A stretch of DNA of 64,000 nucleotides, from positions 1-64,000 of the forward strand of contig CAMWNP010000007.1 in NCBI GenBank assembly GCA_947175645.1. The letters are read 5' to 3'. The translations under genes were made by a program, and so were the position numbers. The number at the start of each line of letters is the position of its first letter. Positions within the stretch are counted from its first letter, which is position 1. Under the pieces are notes generated by a model that was not told where the DNA came from, made no database searches, and saw only the letters and a list, made by a program, of their open reading frames with translations. Positions 7,693 through 18,763 of this stretch are shown piece after piece. This DNA is from an uncultured Porphyromonadaceae bacterium (GTDB lineage Bacteria; Bacteroidota; Bacteroidia; Bacteroidales; Muribaculaceae).

Positions 7693-8619
7693 ATGGAAAA
7701 ATTCAGTTTGAACATACTCGGATGCGGTTCAGCCACTCCAACCGCCCGGCATCTTCCTGCCTGTCAAGTGATTAACTTCCGTGACACGCTGATGATGATC
7801 GACTGCGGCGAGGGAGCGCAACTTTCAGTGCGCAAAATGGGGCTGAAGTTCTCGCGTATAAGCCATATCTTCATAAGTCATCTTCATGGCGACCATTGCC
7901 TGGGTTTACCCGGATTACTGAGCACAATGGCCCTGCATGGCGTTGGCGGAACAGTGAGGGTTTACATGCACCGCGAGGGTATTCCTGTGTTCACCCAACT
8001 GATGGATTTCATCTGCGCCGAACGCCCCTACACGCTTGAGTTCGTGGAAATTCCTCCGCAGGGAGGAGTCCTTCTGGAAACTCATGCGCTGACAGTGGAG
8101 GCTTTCCCTCTCTACCACCGGATTCCTGCCTCCGGATTCATCTTCCGGGAGAAGCCGAAAGGACGCCACATAAAAGGTGATATGGTGAAATTCTATAATG
8201 TTCCGGTGCGCGACATCCCCTCGCTCAGGGAGGGTGCCGACCTTGTGCTTGATGACGGCCGGGTGATAGAAAATTCCCGGCTGACCACCCCGGCTGACCC
8301 GTCGGGGAGTTATGCCTACTGCTCCGACACGGTTTTCAATCCACGTGTAGCCGAGGCTGTGCGCGGAGTGGATGTGATCTATCATGAGTCGACCTACAAG
8401 CAATCCGAGGCCCAACTTGCCAAGGAGCGTTTCCACTCCACTGCGGCACAGGCGGCCGAAATAGCACGAATGGCTGATGCCAGGCTTCTGATTTTAGGAC
8501 ATTACTCCAAACGATATGAAAGTGGCGAAGAGATGCTTGACGAGGCTGTTCCCATTTTCCCCGATACAATCGCCGCCAACGAAGGGATGGTAATAAACAT
8601 CAATGAATATGCCCGCTGA
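7693..8619 (+). CDS. rnz: Ribonuclease Z (tRNA 3' endonuclease)
   Basis: A 308-residue metallo-beta-lactamase-fold endonuclease that trims the 3' trailer of tRNA precursors. It carries the zinc motif HLHGDH at residues 63-68, the N-terminal GCGSATPT loop typical of RNase Z, and the C-terminal STYK and HFHSTAAQAAEIA-like metal and substrate segments. The start at 7693 (MEKFSLNILGCGS) is preferred to the in-frame ATG at 7660 because it matches the family N-terminus. This fits a genome whose tRNA genes seen here (Leu, Ala, Gln) do not encode CCA. The next gene, tadA, overlaps by 17 bp, so two tRNA-processing genes are translationally coupled. Confidence 0.92.
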   Translation: MEKFSLNILGCGSATPTARHLPACQVINFRDTLMMIDCGEGAQLSVRKMGLKFSRISHIFISHLHGDHCLGLPGLLSTMALHGVGGTVRVYMHREGIPVFTQLMDFICAERPYTLEFVEIPPQGGVLLETHALTVEAFPLYHRIPASGFIFREKPKGRHIKGDMVKFYNVPVRDIPSLREGADLVLDDGRVIENSRLTTPADPSGSYAYCSDTVFNPRVAEAVRGVDVIYHESTYKQSEAQLAKERFHSTAAQAAEIARMADARLLILGHYSKRYESGEEMLDEAVPIFPDTIAANEGMVININEYAR

Positions 8620-9052
8620 AAGTGATGAAAAGTTCATGCGGATTGCTCTGAACGAAGCACGCGAGGCTTTCCGCAACGACGAAGTGCCGGTGGGCGCGGT
8701 GATAGTTGCTGACGGACGCGTGATAGGGCGCGGGCATAATCTCACCGAAACCCTCGGAGATGTCACGGCTCATGCCGAGATGATGGCTATAACGGCCGCT
8801 GCAGAAACCTTAGGGGGCAAATATCTGAGCGACTGCACCCTCTATGTCACCGTGGAGCCGTGCCTGATGTGTTCCGGTGCCATAGGCTGGAGCCAGTTAC
8901 GGAGAATAGTCTACGGTGCCTCCGATCCCAAACGCGGCTACCACACCTACACGTCACGTTCACCGTTTCATCCGTCGTCCGAGGTTACGGGTGGCGTCCT
9001 CGCTGATGAATGCAGTCAACTGATGAAAGAGTTTTTCTCCTCAAAACGATAA
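8603..9052 (+). CDS. tadA: tRNA-specific adenosine-34 deaminase
   Basis: A 149-residue zinc deaminase that converts A34 to inosine in tRNA-Arg(ACG). The CDA-fold signature is complete: HAE at residues 57-59 (zinc His57 and proton-shuttle Glu59) and PCLMC at 86-90 (zinc Cys87 and Cys90). An alternative ATG at 8609 is possible. The start overlaps the end of rnz, and metH begins 3 bp after its stop, so rnz-tadA-metH look like one transcript. Guanine or cytosine deaminase is the alternative within the fold, but the spacing and C-terminal MKEFFSSKR helix fit TadA best. Confidence 0.92.
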   Translation: MNMPAESDEKFMRIALNEAREAFRNDEVPVGAVIVADGRVIGRGHNLTETLGDVTAHAEMMAITAAAETLGGKYLSDCTLYVTVEPCLMCSGAIGWSQLRRIVYGASDPKRGYHTYTSRSPFHPSSEVTGGVLADECSQLMKEFFSSKR

Positions 9053-9054
9053 AA

Positions 9055-12000
9055 ATGACACTTCCTGTTTCCGATAGATCCAAGGCGCTTAAAGAGGCGC
9101 TGACACAACGTATACTTGTTCTTGACGGTGCCATGGGCACCATGATCCAGAAGCGCGGTCTGAGCGAGGCTGACTTCAATCCCGGTTGCCGGTGCTGCCA
9201 CGACCACCCGGCGGAGCATCAGGAAGTGAGCCTTAAAGGGTGTAACGACCTGCTTGTACTCAGCCGTCCGGATGTCATCCGTGAAATCCACAGGGAATAT
9301 CTGGAAGCGGGTGCGGATATCATAGAAACAGACAGTTTCAATGCAAATGCACTGTCCCTTGCCGAATACGGGATGAGCCACCGCGCCGGAGAGATTAACC
9401 GTGTGGCCGCTGAGGTGGCATGTGGCGCACGTGATGAATATCTGAAAGCAACCGGACGTGAATGTTGGGTAGGAGGAAGCGTGGGTCCAACATCCAAATC
9501 CCTGACAATGGCCCTGAATCTGGGGGATGACATTGACTTCGCCACCATGCATCGGACCTACGTGGAGCAGTGCCGCGGATTGATTCTCGGAGGCGTTGAC
9601 CTGTTGATAATTGAAACCTGCTTCGACATCCTGAACGCCAAGGCGGCGCTTACGGCCGCACGTGATGCCATGGAGATGGAGGGGCGTGAAGTGCCCGTGA
9701 TTGTATCAGCCACTGTTGACAGCAACGGACGTACTCTCTCCGGGATGACCTTGGGTGGATTCGCAGCCACGGTGGGATGTTTCGGTCCGCTGGCGTTGGG
9801 AATGAATTGTGGATTCGGGGCCGATGAGGCAGCCCGGCTGACCGGTGCCCTTGAAGAGGCTCCATTTGCATTGGCTCTATATCCGAATGCAGGACTTCCT
9901 AATGAATTAGGGGAGTATGACCAGACCCCGGAAGAGTTTATCTGCGCTCTGAAGCCGTTGATTGACAACGGTCGGCTGAATATTGCCGGCGGATGCTGCG
10001 GCACCACCCCGGAACATATATCCCTCCTGGCCGGAGAGGTAAGAGGTAAGAGACCACGATCAGTCCCCTCGGCAGTCCCGGGGTTGCTGCTGAGCGGTCT
10101 GGAGCCGCTTGCCCTGACCGGAGAAGAGCAGTTTATTGACATAGGGGAGCGATGTAATGTTGCGGGCAGCCGCAAGTTCCTGCGCCTGATAAATGAAGGG
10201 AACTACAGCGAGGCACTTCAGATTGCCGCATCGCAGATCGCTGCCGGTGCATCGGTCATCGATGTCAACATGGACGACGGGATGCTTGACACAAAGGAGT
10301 GCATGAAGCACTTCCTTCAACTTGCGGCCACAGATCCCGCAGTAGCCAGGGTTCCGGTGATGATCGACTCCTCGGACTTCGATGTTGTCCGCACTGCCAT
10401 GAATGTGATTCAGGGGCGTCCGGTGGTAAATTCCATCTCGCTCAAAGAGGGTGAGGAAAAGTTCCGCGAACATGCGCGGGAGATACACCGGATGGGAGGC
10501 GCCATGGTTGTGATGGCTTTTGATGAAAAGGGTCAGGCTGTGACTCCGGAACGCCGGATAGAAGTTTGCCGCCGGTCCTACGATATTCTCACCACGAAAG
10601 AGGGTATACCTCCGGGTGACATAATTTTTGACCCGAACATACTCGCCGTAGCCACAGGAATAGCCGAACATGACAGTTATGCGGCGGATTTTCTGGAAGC
10701 CACGGAATGGATAACCGGCAATCTGCCAGGGAGCAACGTCAGCGGAGGACTCAGCAACCTTTCATTCTCGTTCCGCGGAAATGACCCTGTCAGGAAGGCG
10801 ATGCACTCCATTTTTATCGACATGGCCCGTAAGGCCGGAATGAGGCTTGCCATTGTCAACCCCGCCGGCCTGCAGGATGTGGACTCAATCCCCGATGACC
10901 TGCGCGGCAGTATCACCGATGTGCTCATCAACAGCGACCCCGACGCAAAGGAGCGCCTTATAGCCGTGGCTCAGAAATATCTACCCCCCAAAAAAGATAA
11001 GCCGGCCGCTAACAAACAGACTGAGGAACTATCTGTGGATGAAGCACTTGTCAATGCAGTTGTGAACGGAAACACAACCGGAGTCACTGATCTGCTGACA
11101 CGGGCAATGGAGAGCGGGTTGTCGCCTATAGAGATTATCGACAACATACTGATGAAGGGTATGGACACCGTAGGACAACGTTTCGGAGCCGGTGAGATTT
11201 TCCTTCCCCAGGTAGTGAAATCTGCAGGAATCATGAAGGAGTGCGTGACATTCCTTACCCCTTTCATAGAGCAGTCACGCAAAGGATGCGACACATCACG
11301 CTCCCACCGCATGGTACTTGCCACAGTGAAGGGTGATGTGCATGACATAGGAAAGAACATTGTCGCCGTTGTGATGCGGTGTAACGGCTTCGAGGTAATA
11401 GACCTGGGAGTGATGGTTGCCCCGCAGGCCATAATTGATGCAGCGGTTCAGGCGAAAGCGGACTGCATAGGTGTCAGCGGGTTGATAACCCCGTCGCTGA
11501 ATGAAATGGTGACCCTGGCACGGATGATGCAGGAGCAAGGTCTGGAGATTCCGCTGTTTGTTGGGGGTGCGACAACATCGGCTCTGCACACGGCTGTCAA
11601 GATTGCTCCAAATTATATGGGGGGTGTGATTCACACCACCGATGCGGCAGATCTGGCTTCAAAGGCAAGATTGTTCATTGATCCGCAATGCAGGGAGAAA
11701 CATCTTGCCGAACTGCGCGAAATTCAGGAAACCCTGCGCACCGAACATGCATCGGAAGCCTCACGGATGAGCCCGGAACAGGCACGCGGACTCCGCCCTG
11801 ACTATCCTGTGGCACTACCCTGCTCAACCCCCGACTTCGGGCTGCATATCCAGCCGGTCTATATCTCTGACCTCATTAACCTTATCAACTGGAAGCAGTT
11901 CCTTGCCGCATGGGGAATAAAGCCTACTGACATGAATGATCCGCAGGCGGAGGCTCTGATTGCCGATGCGTCGGACATGCTTGATGAATGGGTGGAAAAA

Positions 12001-12558
12001 GGGATATCCATAATAGTGGAGATGGCTGTGTGCGAGGCCTGCTCAGACAGCACGGACAACATCCATGTGTTCAGCAACGGGAAAGAGTCTGTAACTTTCC
12101 ATGCGCCCCGTCAGAGGAGACTGATGGATAAGGCTGAGCATACCCTCTCGCTTGCCGACTATCTGCCGCAGGGGGCACATGGTGTGAAAGCCCCGGTGAT
12201 ACTCTTTGCCGTCACCGCTACCTCCACCCTTCGCAAGAAACTTGTGCGTGACCCGCAGAGTTACAACGGTATGCTTGCCGACCTGCTGCTGCACCGCCTG
12301 GTTGAAGCAGCCACCCAATATATCCACTCCCGTATGGCTTATCAACTCTCAGGCTACTCAGCCGACACTAATTCCATCCGTCCCGCCATAGGTTATCCGT
12401 CGCTGCCGGATCAGATGCTTACGCACGTTTTTGACAAACTGTTGCATTACAAGAAAATAGGCGTGAAACTGACCGAAAACGGGGCACTCGACCCCGCTGC
12501 CACTACAACAGGTGTAATACTGTTTCATCCCAAAGCACGCTACTTCTCAGTGAAATAA
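9055..12558 (+). CDS. metH: Cobalamin-dependent methionine synthase
   Basis: An 1,167-residue modular methyltransferase that makes methionine from homocysteine with methyl-tetrahydrofolate and B12. Domains in order are: homocysteine binding (about 10-325, zinc cysteines Cys252, Cys314 and Cys315 in GGCCGT), pterin binding (about 355-620), B12 cap (about 640-735), B12 binding (about 740-875, DVHDIG at 761-766 with cobalt-ligand His763) and AdoMet reactivation domain (about 900-1165). All modules are present. The start at 9055 (MTLPVSDRS) is preferred to the ATG at 9010, which lies inside tadA. No cobalamin riboswitch is expected here because the gene starts 3 bp after tadA. A strong terminator follows. 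Confidence 0.96.
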   Translation: MTLPVSDRSKALKEALTQRILVLDGAMGTMIQKRGLSEADFNPGCRCCHDHPAEHQEVSLKGCNDLLVLSRPDVIREIHREYLEAGADIIETDSFNANALSLAEYGMSHRAGEINRVAAEVACGARDEYLKATGRECWVGGSVGPTSKSLTMALNLGDDIDFATMHRTYVEQCRGLILGGVDLLIIETCFDILNAKAALTAARDAMEMEGREVPVIVSATVDSNGRTLSGMTLGGFAATVGCFGPLALGMNCGFGADEAARLTGALEEAPFALALYPNAGLPNELGEYDQTPEEFICALKPLIDNGRLNIAGGCCGTTPEHISLLAGEVRGKRPRSVPSAVPGLLLSGLEPLALTGEEQFIDIGERCNVAGSRKFLRLINEGNYSEALQIAASQIAAGASVIDVNMDDGMLDTKECMKHFLQLAATDPAVARVPVMIDSSDFDVVRTAMNVIQGRPVVNSISLKEGEEKFREHAREIHRMGGAMVVMAFDEKGQAVTPERRIEVCRRSYDILTTKEGIPPGDIIFDPNILAVATGIAEHDSYAADFLEATEWITGNLPGSNVSGGLSNLSFSFRGNDPVRKAMHSIFIDMARKAGMRLAIVNPAGLQDVDSIPDDLRGSITDVLINSDPDAKERLIAVAQKYLPPKKDKPAANKQTEELSVDEALVNAVVNGNTTGVTDLLTRAMESGLSPIEIIDNILMKGMDTVGQRFGAGEIFLPQVVKSAGIMKECVTFLTPFIEQSRKGCDTSRSHRMVLATVKGDVHDIGKNIVAVVMRCNGFEVIDLGVMVAPQAIIDAAVQAKADCIGVSGLITPSLNEMVTLARMMQEQGLEIPLFVGGATTSALHTAVKIAPNYMGGVIHTTDAADLASKARLFIDPQCREKHLAELREIQETLRTEHASEASRMSPEQARGLRPDYPVALPCSTPDFGLHIQPVYISDLINLINWKQFLAAWGIKPTDMNDPQAEALIADASDMLDEWVEKGISIIVEMAVCEACSDSTDNIHVFSNGKESVTFHAPRQRRLMDKAEHTLSLADYLPQGAHGVKAPVILFAVTATSTLRKKLVRDPQSYNGMLADLLLHRLVEAATQYIHSRMAYQLSGYSADTNSIRPAIGYPSLPDQMLTHVFDKLLHYKKIGVKLTENGALDPAATTTGVILFHPKARYFSVK

Positions 12559-12607
12559 GACCCGGTCCCGGTAATTATATTTATAACGCTTATTGCCCCC
12601 GGAAATA

Positions 12608-12650
12608 AAAAAAACAGGCCGAACCCGCAAATTGGGTCAGCCTGTTTTTT
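12608..12650. terminator. Bidirectional terminator between metH and the giant surface protein gene
   Basis: AAAACAGGC pairs with GCCTGTTTT, with an inner ACCC/GGGT pairing. There are A residues on the left and T residues on the right, so it works for the convergent genes on both strands. Confidence 0.8.
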
Positions 12651-12665
12651 GTTAGTCAGTGAAAT

Positions 12666-15600
12666 TTACTTAATCAGATGTTTTTCACCGTTGATGATGT
12701 AGACACCGGCAGGGAGTTTCTTCAGGTCGCCTGTGGTGGCGTTCTTCAGAATCCGGGTGCCGTTCAGGTCATATACATTGGCGGTTTCGCCGTCGGCGAG
12801 GATGGCTTCTACTCCGGTGGGGATATCAGGAATGGTAGGCTCGGGGCTGATTGCCTTGATGCTGATACCGTTCAGGTGAGAGTCGTTCACCTTGAGGGTG
12901 TAGACTCCGTTCTCATCCGGTGAAACATTTTCATCATTGATGGTAACAACCGGGCTGTCAGCATCATTTTCTTCACCGGTCTCTTCATCATCGGCCATGG
13001 TGCGGATTGCATTGAATGCAAATGTCTGCTGGGCAGCCTGAGGAGTCAGGGTGAAGGAGATTTCGGTGCCGGGTAGAACCTCATGGATATCGTTGGGGTT
13101 AATTGCCACATCCTGCTGGCGGTCATGCCATACCTTGAAGTTGTAGCCACGGAGATCGACGGTGTATTCCACACTGATCTTATACTGTTCATCAGAATAG
13201 ATCTTGACGATACTCTTGGCGGGGAGATCCTCGGGGAACTGGTATTTTCCGTCAACCTCTTCAAGAAGTTCATTGTTGACATATACCTTGGCTTTCTCCT
13301 TAGCAGAGGTAGTAACGGCAAGGGGAAGGTCAGCCTTGTGGATCATCACTGTCTGATAGCCGGGAGTCAGTGCTACGTTCTTCACAACTGATTTGCCTTC
13401 GCTGAGCACCACGTGGCTGATCTGATTGTTTTCAACCAGGTCCTCAACGTAAACCAGAAGTTCAACATCGCGGTTATATTCACCCATCACCAGAGTCAGT
13501 TTGCTTTCGCTCTTGATGTTGGTGAGTTCACCTGTCACGGCGTTGAACTGTGCCTGACCGGCGTCGTCGATAACGTTGGTGATCACGTAGCCGTCCAGTT
13601 CGGTGAACAGTTGCAGTGACTTGGTGCTGGCGGGGAACTGAAGTTCGGAAGTGGCGTCATACATCGGGTAAGAGAATCCGTTACCTGTTACGCGTACTGC
13701 CTGCCATGCATCTTCTGAAACTACTGTCACGTTCAGTTTTTCAACTTTCACGGCGATGGTGACATCGGAGTTACCTGTCTGGATGAGATATTTGCCATCG
13801 GTTGCCTCGACGCGTTCGCCGTCAACCTCAACGAAGAGGGGTTCGCCGTTATCAGTCTTGGCCTCAAGTTCAATATATGTGCTGGGGAGTACTTCACGCA
13901 TACCGGCTTCCGTAACCTCCGCCGAGTAGTCCTCGATTGCCTTGAATGTTATACCGGGCTCAACGAGATAGAACAGAGTGATGTTCTTCACGCCGCCGAC
14001 TTCAGGCGCATCGGGATCATCAGGATCGGTTGTGCCGGTTGCAGTTGGGTCAGGAGCGTAAATCTTGATAACAGGAGCGGTATCGCCGGTGAGGGCCTCA
14101 ACAGGGAAGATGTAACCACCATGTTCCTCGCTGTATTCCAGACGCTGACCGTTGACATAGACTGCAGGCATGGTTTCAGGACGGGCGGGATCAAATCCGC
14201 TGTCTTCGCCAAGGCTACCTTCATCCTCGCCGTCGCCTGAGGTCACTTCAGCCAGACGGTAGATCAAGGGAAGATCCTCATCGCTGAACTTGACAGTCTG
14301 GAATCCTTCAGTGAGCGACTCGGAAGTTTCAATAACCTTGCCGTTACCGAGCACGATAGTTCCGGGGAGGTCTTCATCGTCAACGAAGATCTTCACTTCG
14401 CTTTCACGAACCACCCGGTTGGTGGTAAGGGTGACGGTGGCGGTTGCCAGTCCGGAGAGAACGCCTGAGTCCTTATCGAATGTCATGCCATCGGCTGATG
14501 AACTGACTGTCAGATATGATTCAGGTTCAGAAGTTGTCACTTTCAGTGACTTCACGGAAGTAGGAAGCGATATTGAGCCATCGGTGAGATCAAACTTCTT
14601 GCCATTTTCATCTGTTACAGTTATTGTGGCGAGATCAGTTCCTGAAGCAGGGCTAAATGTCAGATTATTCATTACAGGCTGAATATCAAAGAGGATGTCG
14701 GTGACACCGAGTGAAAGAGTCACTCCTGCAGCGGGAACCGCTTTAAACTCGCTTGCCGTTCCACCGGTTGTGGTTGAGTAGCGCACGGTGTAGTCAGTAG
14801 CGGAACCTTTATTGACAACTTTAACAACAGAAGACACAGGATAGGGTTTGTTGAACGCATCATCGGCGATGTTCTCAGAGACAACTGTTCCGTTAACCTC
14901 CAGAGCAAGATTTAGATAGGTGTTACTGTCACCGCTGGCACCTGTCTGAGTTGAAACGTTTACGGATGAAGTCTGATTTGTTGCCTTACGCACAATAACA
15001 AGCGTAGATTTGTCAGGCACATCATCGTAGGGGAAGGCATACGCACCGTTCACATACTCGATTTTCTCATTGTTGAGGAATACGTCAGGCATCATGGTAG
15101 TGCCATTGTTGGTGTATTCCACATCCTTCAATTTGAAGGGAAGGTCGTAAAGTGATGAGAACTTGACATTAACGGAAGTGAAGGTTGATGCATTGACATT
15201 GGCATAATAAACACCTTGTGTGGCACCGTTACCAAGTTCCAACATGGCGTTGGTAGAATTGAACTTGACGTTATTACCGCTGGCTTTCGAGCCCTGGAAC
15301 TTAACCGTCATAGTCCTGTCTGTTACAACATTTTCATACTCGATATTTAGATCCATTCCTGCCTCCAGACCTGTCAGTTTTCCTGTCCTGTGGTCATATC
15401 CAAGTACTTTTCCGGAATTTTTATCGGTAACAGTCTTTATGACATAAGAAGGATCCACGTTGGTCTGGGAGTAAAATCCTAACTTGATAGTTACATCCTC
15501 CGGATCGGACACCAATGCTTCGTAAGCAGCAGAACGACCGTTTATAATGGCCGTAGGACCATCCATATCACCAATCTTACCACCTGAGAATGTGAAATAA

Positions 15601-18600
15601 CAACCGTCGAAGTCCACATCGATTTTGCAAGTTGTGTTGTAACCGTAATTGTTCCAGATTTTCAGGTCTCTGCCGTTAATTATATATTCACCCTTTTCAT
15701 TAGGTTCAATTTGAATGGGGTCAGTATTGGTGATGTTGACAGTAAGGCTTTTTATGGAAAATCCTTTTTCCGCCGGATAAATTTTTACCGAACTGCATTG
15801 ATAGATCATGGCAGAAAGATCACTCCAATGGTTCTCCGGTTCCACCAGTACAGGTTCGGTACCATCAACCTCGTAATAATAAGGCGCTCCACCCGGGTTA
15901 AAGTTGATGGTCTCGTTGCGATACTGAACATTGGAATCGTAAGATATGTAGAGATCCAAAGTATAAGACCCGTCGGCGGGTTTATTTATGGTGTACTCTT
16001 CATCATTTCCTATATAATTAAAGTAGTAACCATAATCTGATTTTTCTGCGACCACCACAGAACTATATTGGCAGGGCAGGCTTGATGCATTAAATATGGT
16101 GAGGGGGAATTCTGATTCATCCAAGTTAAATGTTTCCTGGAAATCCGGACTAGATGTATTGTTGAAATTGCTCGCATCGGAACTGTAGTCACGATAATAA
16201 TTATTATCACCTATGCGCAACAATGACTTGATTTTATACGGCATGGAACCGCCGCCCATGGAGCCGCCGCCGTAACTTTCTCCGTTTTTCACACAGATCA
16301 GATTAGTAGCCTGGTCACATACACCTCCATAATTATCCTCATATAATCCGGATTTAGGGTTATATGAATAGTAATTATCATTTGGGGCTACATGGATGTT
16401 TACATAATAAGGCTTGGGATTCTTTTTAGTGGTTATGTTGACGGTCGCCCCTGAGCGGAAAGTGACAGTCTCGTTAGCCACGCTATAAGAGAATCCGGCG
16501 GTTACACCTGATGCAGATGCCGTTGAGATGGTGTAGATCTTGCTAGGATCATACACTTTCAGCGTATAAGCGGTTGTGGTTGACGCACCGCTTACATAGG
16601 GGAGCATCATGGTGTATGTTTGTGAATTGGGGGAGTAGATCTGCCCGGTTGTCGTTTCCTGAATCTGGAACTGTTTCCAGTTTGAGTCAAGCGCAACGGT
16701 CACAATAGCCTTTGGACGCAGGGTCAGGTCGCAGGCTCCCTTGACAGTATAGGTAAACTTGTTTCCGGTCTGCAGAATGTAAGAGTTGTTGTTTGAGCCT
16801 GTCTGAAGCATAAGATTGGCTGCATCAGAGGAAGTGGTTGGAGTAATAACAACCTGTGAGCCGGGAAGAACATCAACGGGGATGCCGGATGTTATGGTTT
16901 TGCCATCAATAGTGATGGTACAGTTTTTGCCTGACTGGTTGGTAACCTTGACCGAGACGGGGTTTATCTGATTGTCGAACAGGCGGATGTCCTGACCGGC
17001 AGCGGGTTTCTCAGCAAAGTAGTATCCTTCTGCGTCAGGTTCAACTTTTTCACCGTTGACATAAACACAGCCTGCTGAACTTGCCAGCGAGACGGGGAAG
17101 TCGTTGGGATGCACCTTGATTGTGTTCTTACCGAAATCAAGGTAAACCCACTCGCGGTTCGCCGGATTCTTTGGGCTTAGGATAAGGGCAAGTGAACCAC
17201 CCGCAGCGGAGCCCACCGTTACCGTTAAATCCTGAGTACGTTCGTAAGGAACACAGGTGACCTCGTATGTAGCATCCATACCTTTGTGATCCAGTGTAAC
17301 CTCACCGTTGACGGCTTTGTAGATTTTTTCACCGGATTTCACCTGTGTGATCTCGAAGCCGTAGCCGGGGGAGAAAGTAAGGGGAAACTCTGTGCTGTAA
17401 CCATTTTTTGAAATTAAAGTTGAAGGTCCTGACAGAGGATAGTAATATCCGTCGCTTGTGACCTCAAAGTGATTGTATGCATCAGAAACGATGGTGATTC
17501 GGGGAGTATTGTTTACCAGAGCCGATAAGATGATTTCCTGAGGTGAAGCGACATCGCCTTCAATCATCACATTTGCAGATGTGCCGATACTGGTGCCGTT
17601 GAGTGTGCGCGATTTAACCTCAAATCTGCCGCTGACCTGCGTTGCGAGGTAGTAAGATACAGTGGCACCGTTTTTCACGTTGAAGGATTTACCACCTTCC
17701 CAAGCAGAGCGGTCAAGAACGGTTCCATCAACTCTGACAGAAGTTATTTTCTCCTGCAGTTTTGCATCGACAGTCTCGTTGCCTCCGTTCTGAACCACCT
17801 TGATGGATACAGGCATTTCAAACTCAGGCCATTGGGTGGTGACCACAACGTTGTTATCGGAAGAGCCTTTGGGTAGGGAAACGGTGTAGTAAGTGGTGTA
17901 GTCGTAGGTGTTACCTGTGTTGAAAACCATACCGGTTTTGCGTTCCAGGGGAGTGTTGTTCAAGGTAGCCTTGAAGGGAGTTCCATTACCAACGGTAGCG
18001 ACGGTCCAATTCAACTCGGTTTTGGGGTCGTACTTGATTGTCAGTGTGTTTCCGTTGAATTCGTCAGCCGAATACTTGTAGTAGTAACCACCGACATAGT
18101 TGAGCAGACGGATTTTTGAGGGATCGTCGCAGGTGAAAGTCAGTGTGCCTGACTTGACGTTATCTACCATATCCCAGTTCACTTCCACGACATCGCCGGG
18201 GCTTACGGCAGATTTTCTGATGGAGGCAGACTGCGGAGCGTATGACAGGTTGGTGCCTTTTGTTTGGTTAACAATCGACGTGAAAGCGGTGGTGGTGTAA
18301 GTCGCCAGATAGAACGACACAGGGCTTTCAGAAGCCGGAACATAGTAATAGAACTTGTTTGCGGCGGCATCCCAGATTTTGGGGGCATTCAGGTTCTGCT
18401 GCGTGGAGGTACTGTAATAGATACCAACGCCTGAAGCACCGGGATTAATGCCGGGCCCGCTTACTGAGAAGATGTAGGCATCGTCGGGGACTCCTACCGC
18501 TGAGGGGGATTGCGCGTAACTATCTAACCCACAGATACTTACCCCCCCCCCATTTGAGAAAGACAACAGTGCAGCACATCAGCACCGCCATCAATCTTCT

Positions 18601-18615
18601 GATTGAATTTCTCAT
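12666..18615 (-). CDS. Giant secreted repeat protein with sorting domain; frame broken at a G10 tract (phase-variable candidate)
   Basis: The 1,966-codon body (12666 to about 18566) has no good start or signal peptide of its own in frame. The ATG at 18615, about 70 nt below a strong promoter, encodes a signal peptide (MRNSIRRLMAVLMCC...) but runs into ten consecutive G residues and stops after 31 codons at 18520. With 9 or 12 G the signal peptide joins the body and gives 1,982 or 1,983 residues. The body is a chain of degenerate beta-rich modules with repeated phrases such as VYVNGExVE..GxYxFP and E/VLPGTxIxxT. It ends in a type IX-like sorting domain (NVYDLNGTRIL ... PAGVYIINGEKHLIK). It is probably exported and displayed on the cell surface. 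The ligand is unknown and I recognise no enzyme domain. Confidence 0.85.
18542..18551 (-). repeat. G10 homopolymer tract in the signal-peptide region
   Basis: Ten C residues on the plus strand are ten G on the coding strand. They fall at codons 22-25 of the signal-peptide frame (LKWGG...). Ten G gives a premature stop, while nine or twelve restore the 1,982-1,983 residue frame. Runs of this kind are known hot spots for slipped-strand mispairing. Confidence 0.8.
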
Positions 18616-18692
18616 AATAGAAAGTTTAAATGATTAATTTAAGGATAGTTTATAATTTAGTTATTTTTATTCTGCATTGTCCGCTTAATATG

Positions 18693-18724
18693 CAAAATTA
18701 AGAAATAATAGGATTATTTCCAAA
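18693..18724 (-). promoter_or_regulatory. Bacteroides-type promoter of the giant secreted protein
   Basis: Read on the minus strand, TTTG (18724-18721), a 20-bp spacer and TAATTTTG (18700-18693) match the consensus. The predicted start near 18686 leaves a leader of about 70 nt before the ATG at 18615. This argues that 18615, not a codon inside the long frame, is the real start. Confidence 0.75.
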
Positions 18725-18763
18725 AGAACCGGTATTAAAAAAGTTATTTGCAATAGTTAATCC

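Noticed and set aside
18564-18566. TTG as the true start of the 1,966-codon surface protein
   Set aside because: It lacks a signal peptide although the protein has a secretion-type C-terminal domain, and the promoter and an ATG with a good signal peptide lie just upstream in a frame one base off.
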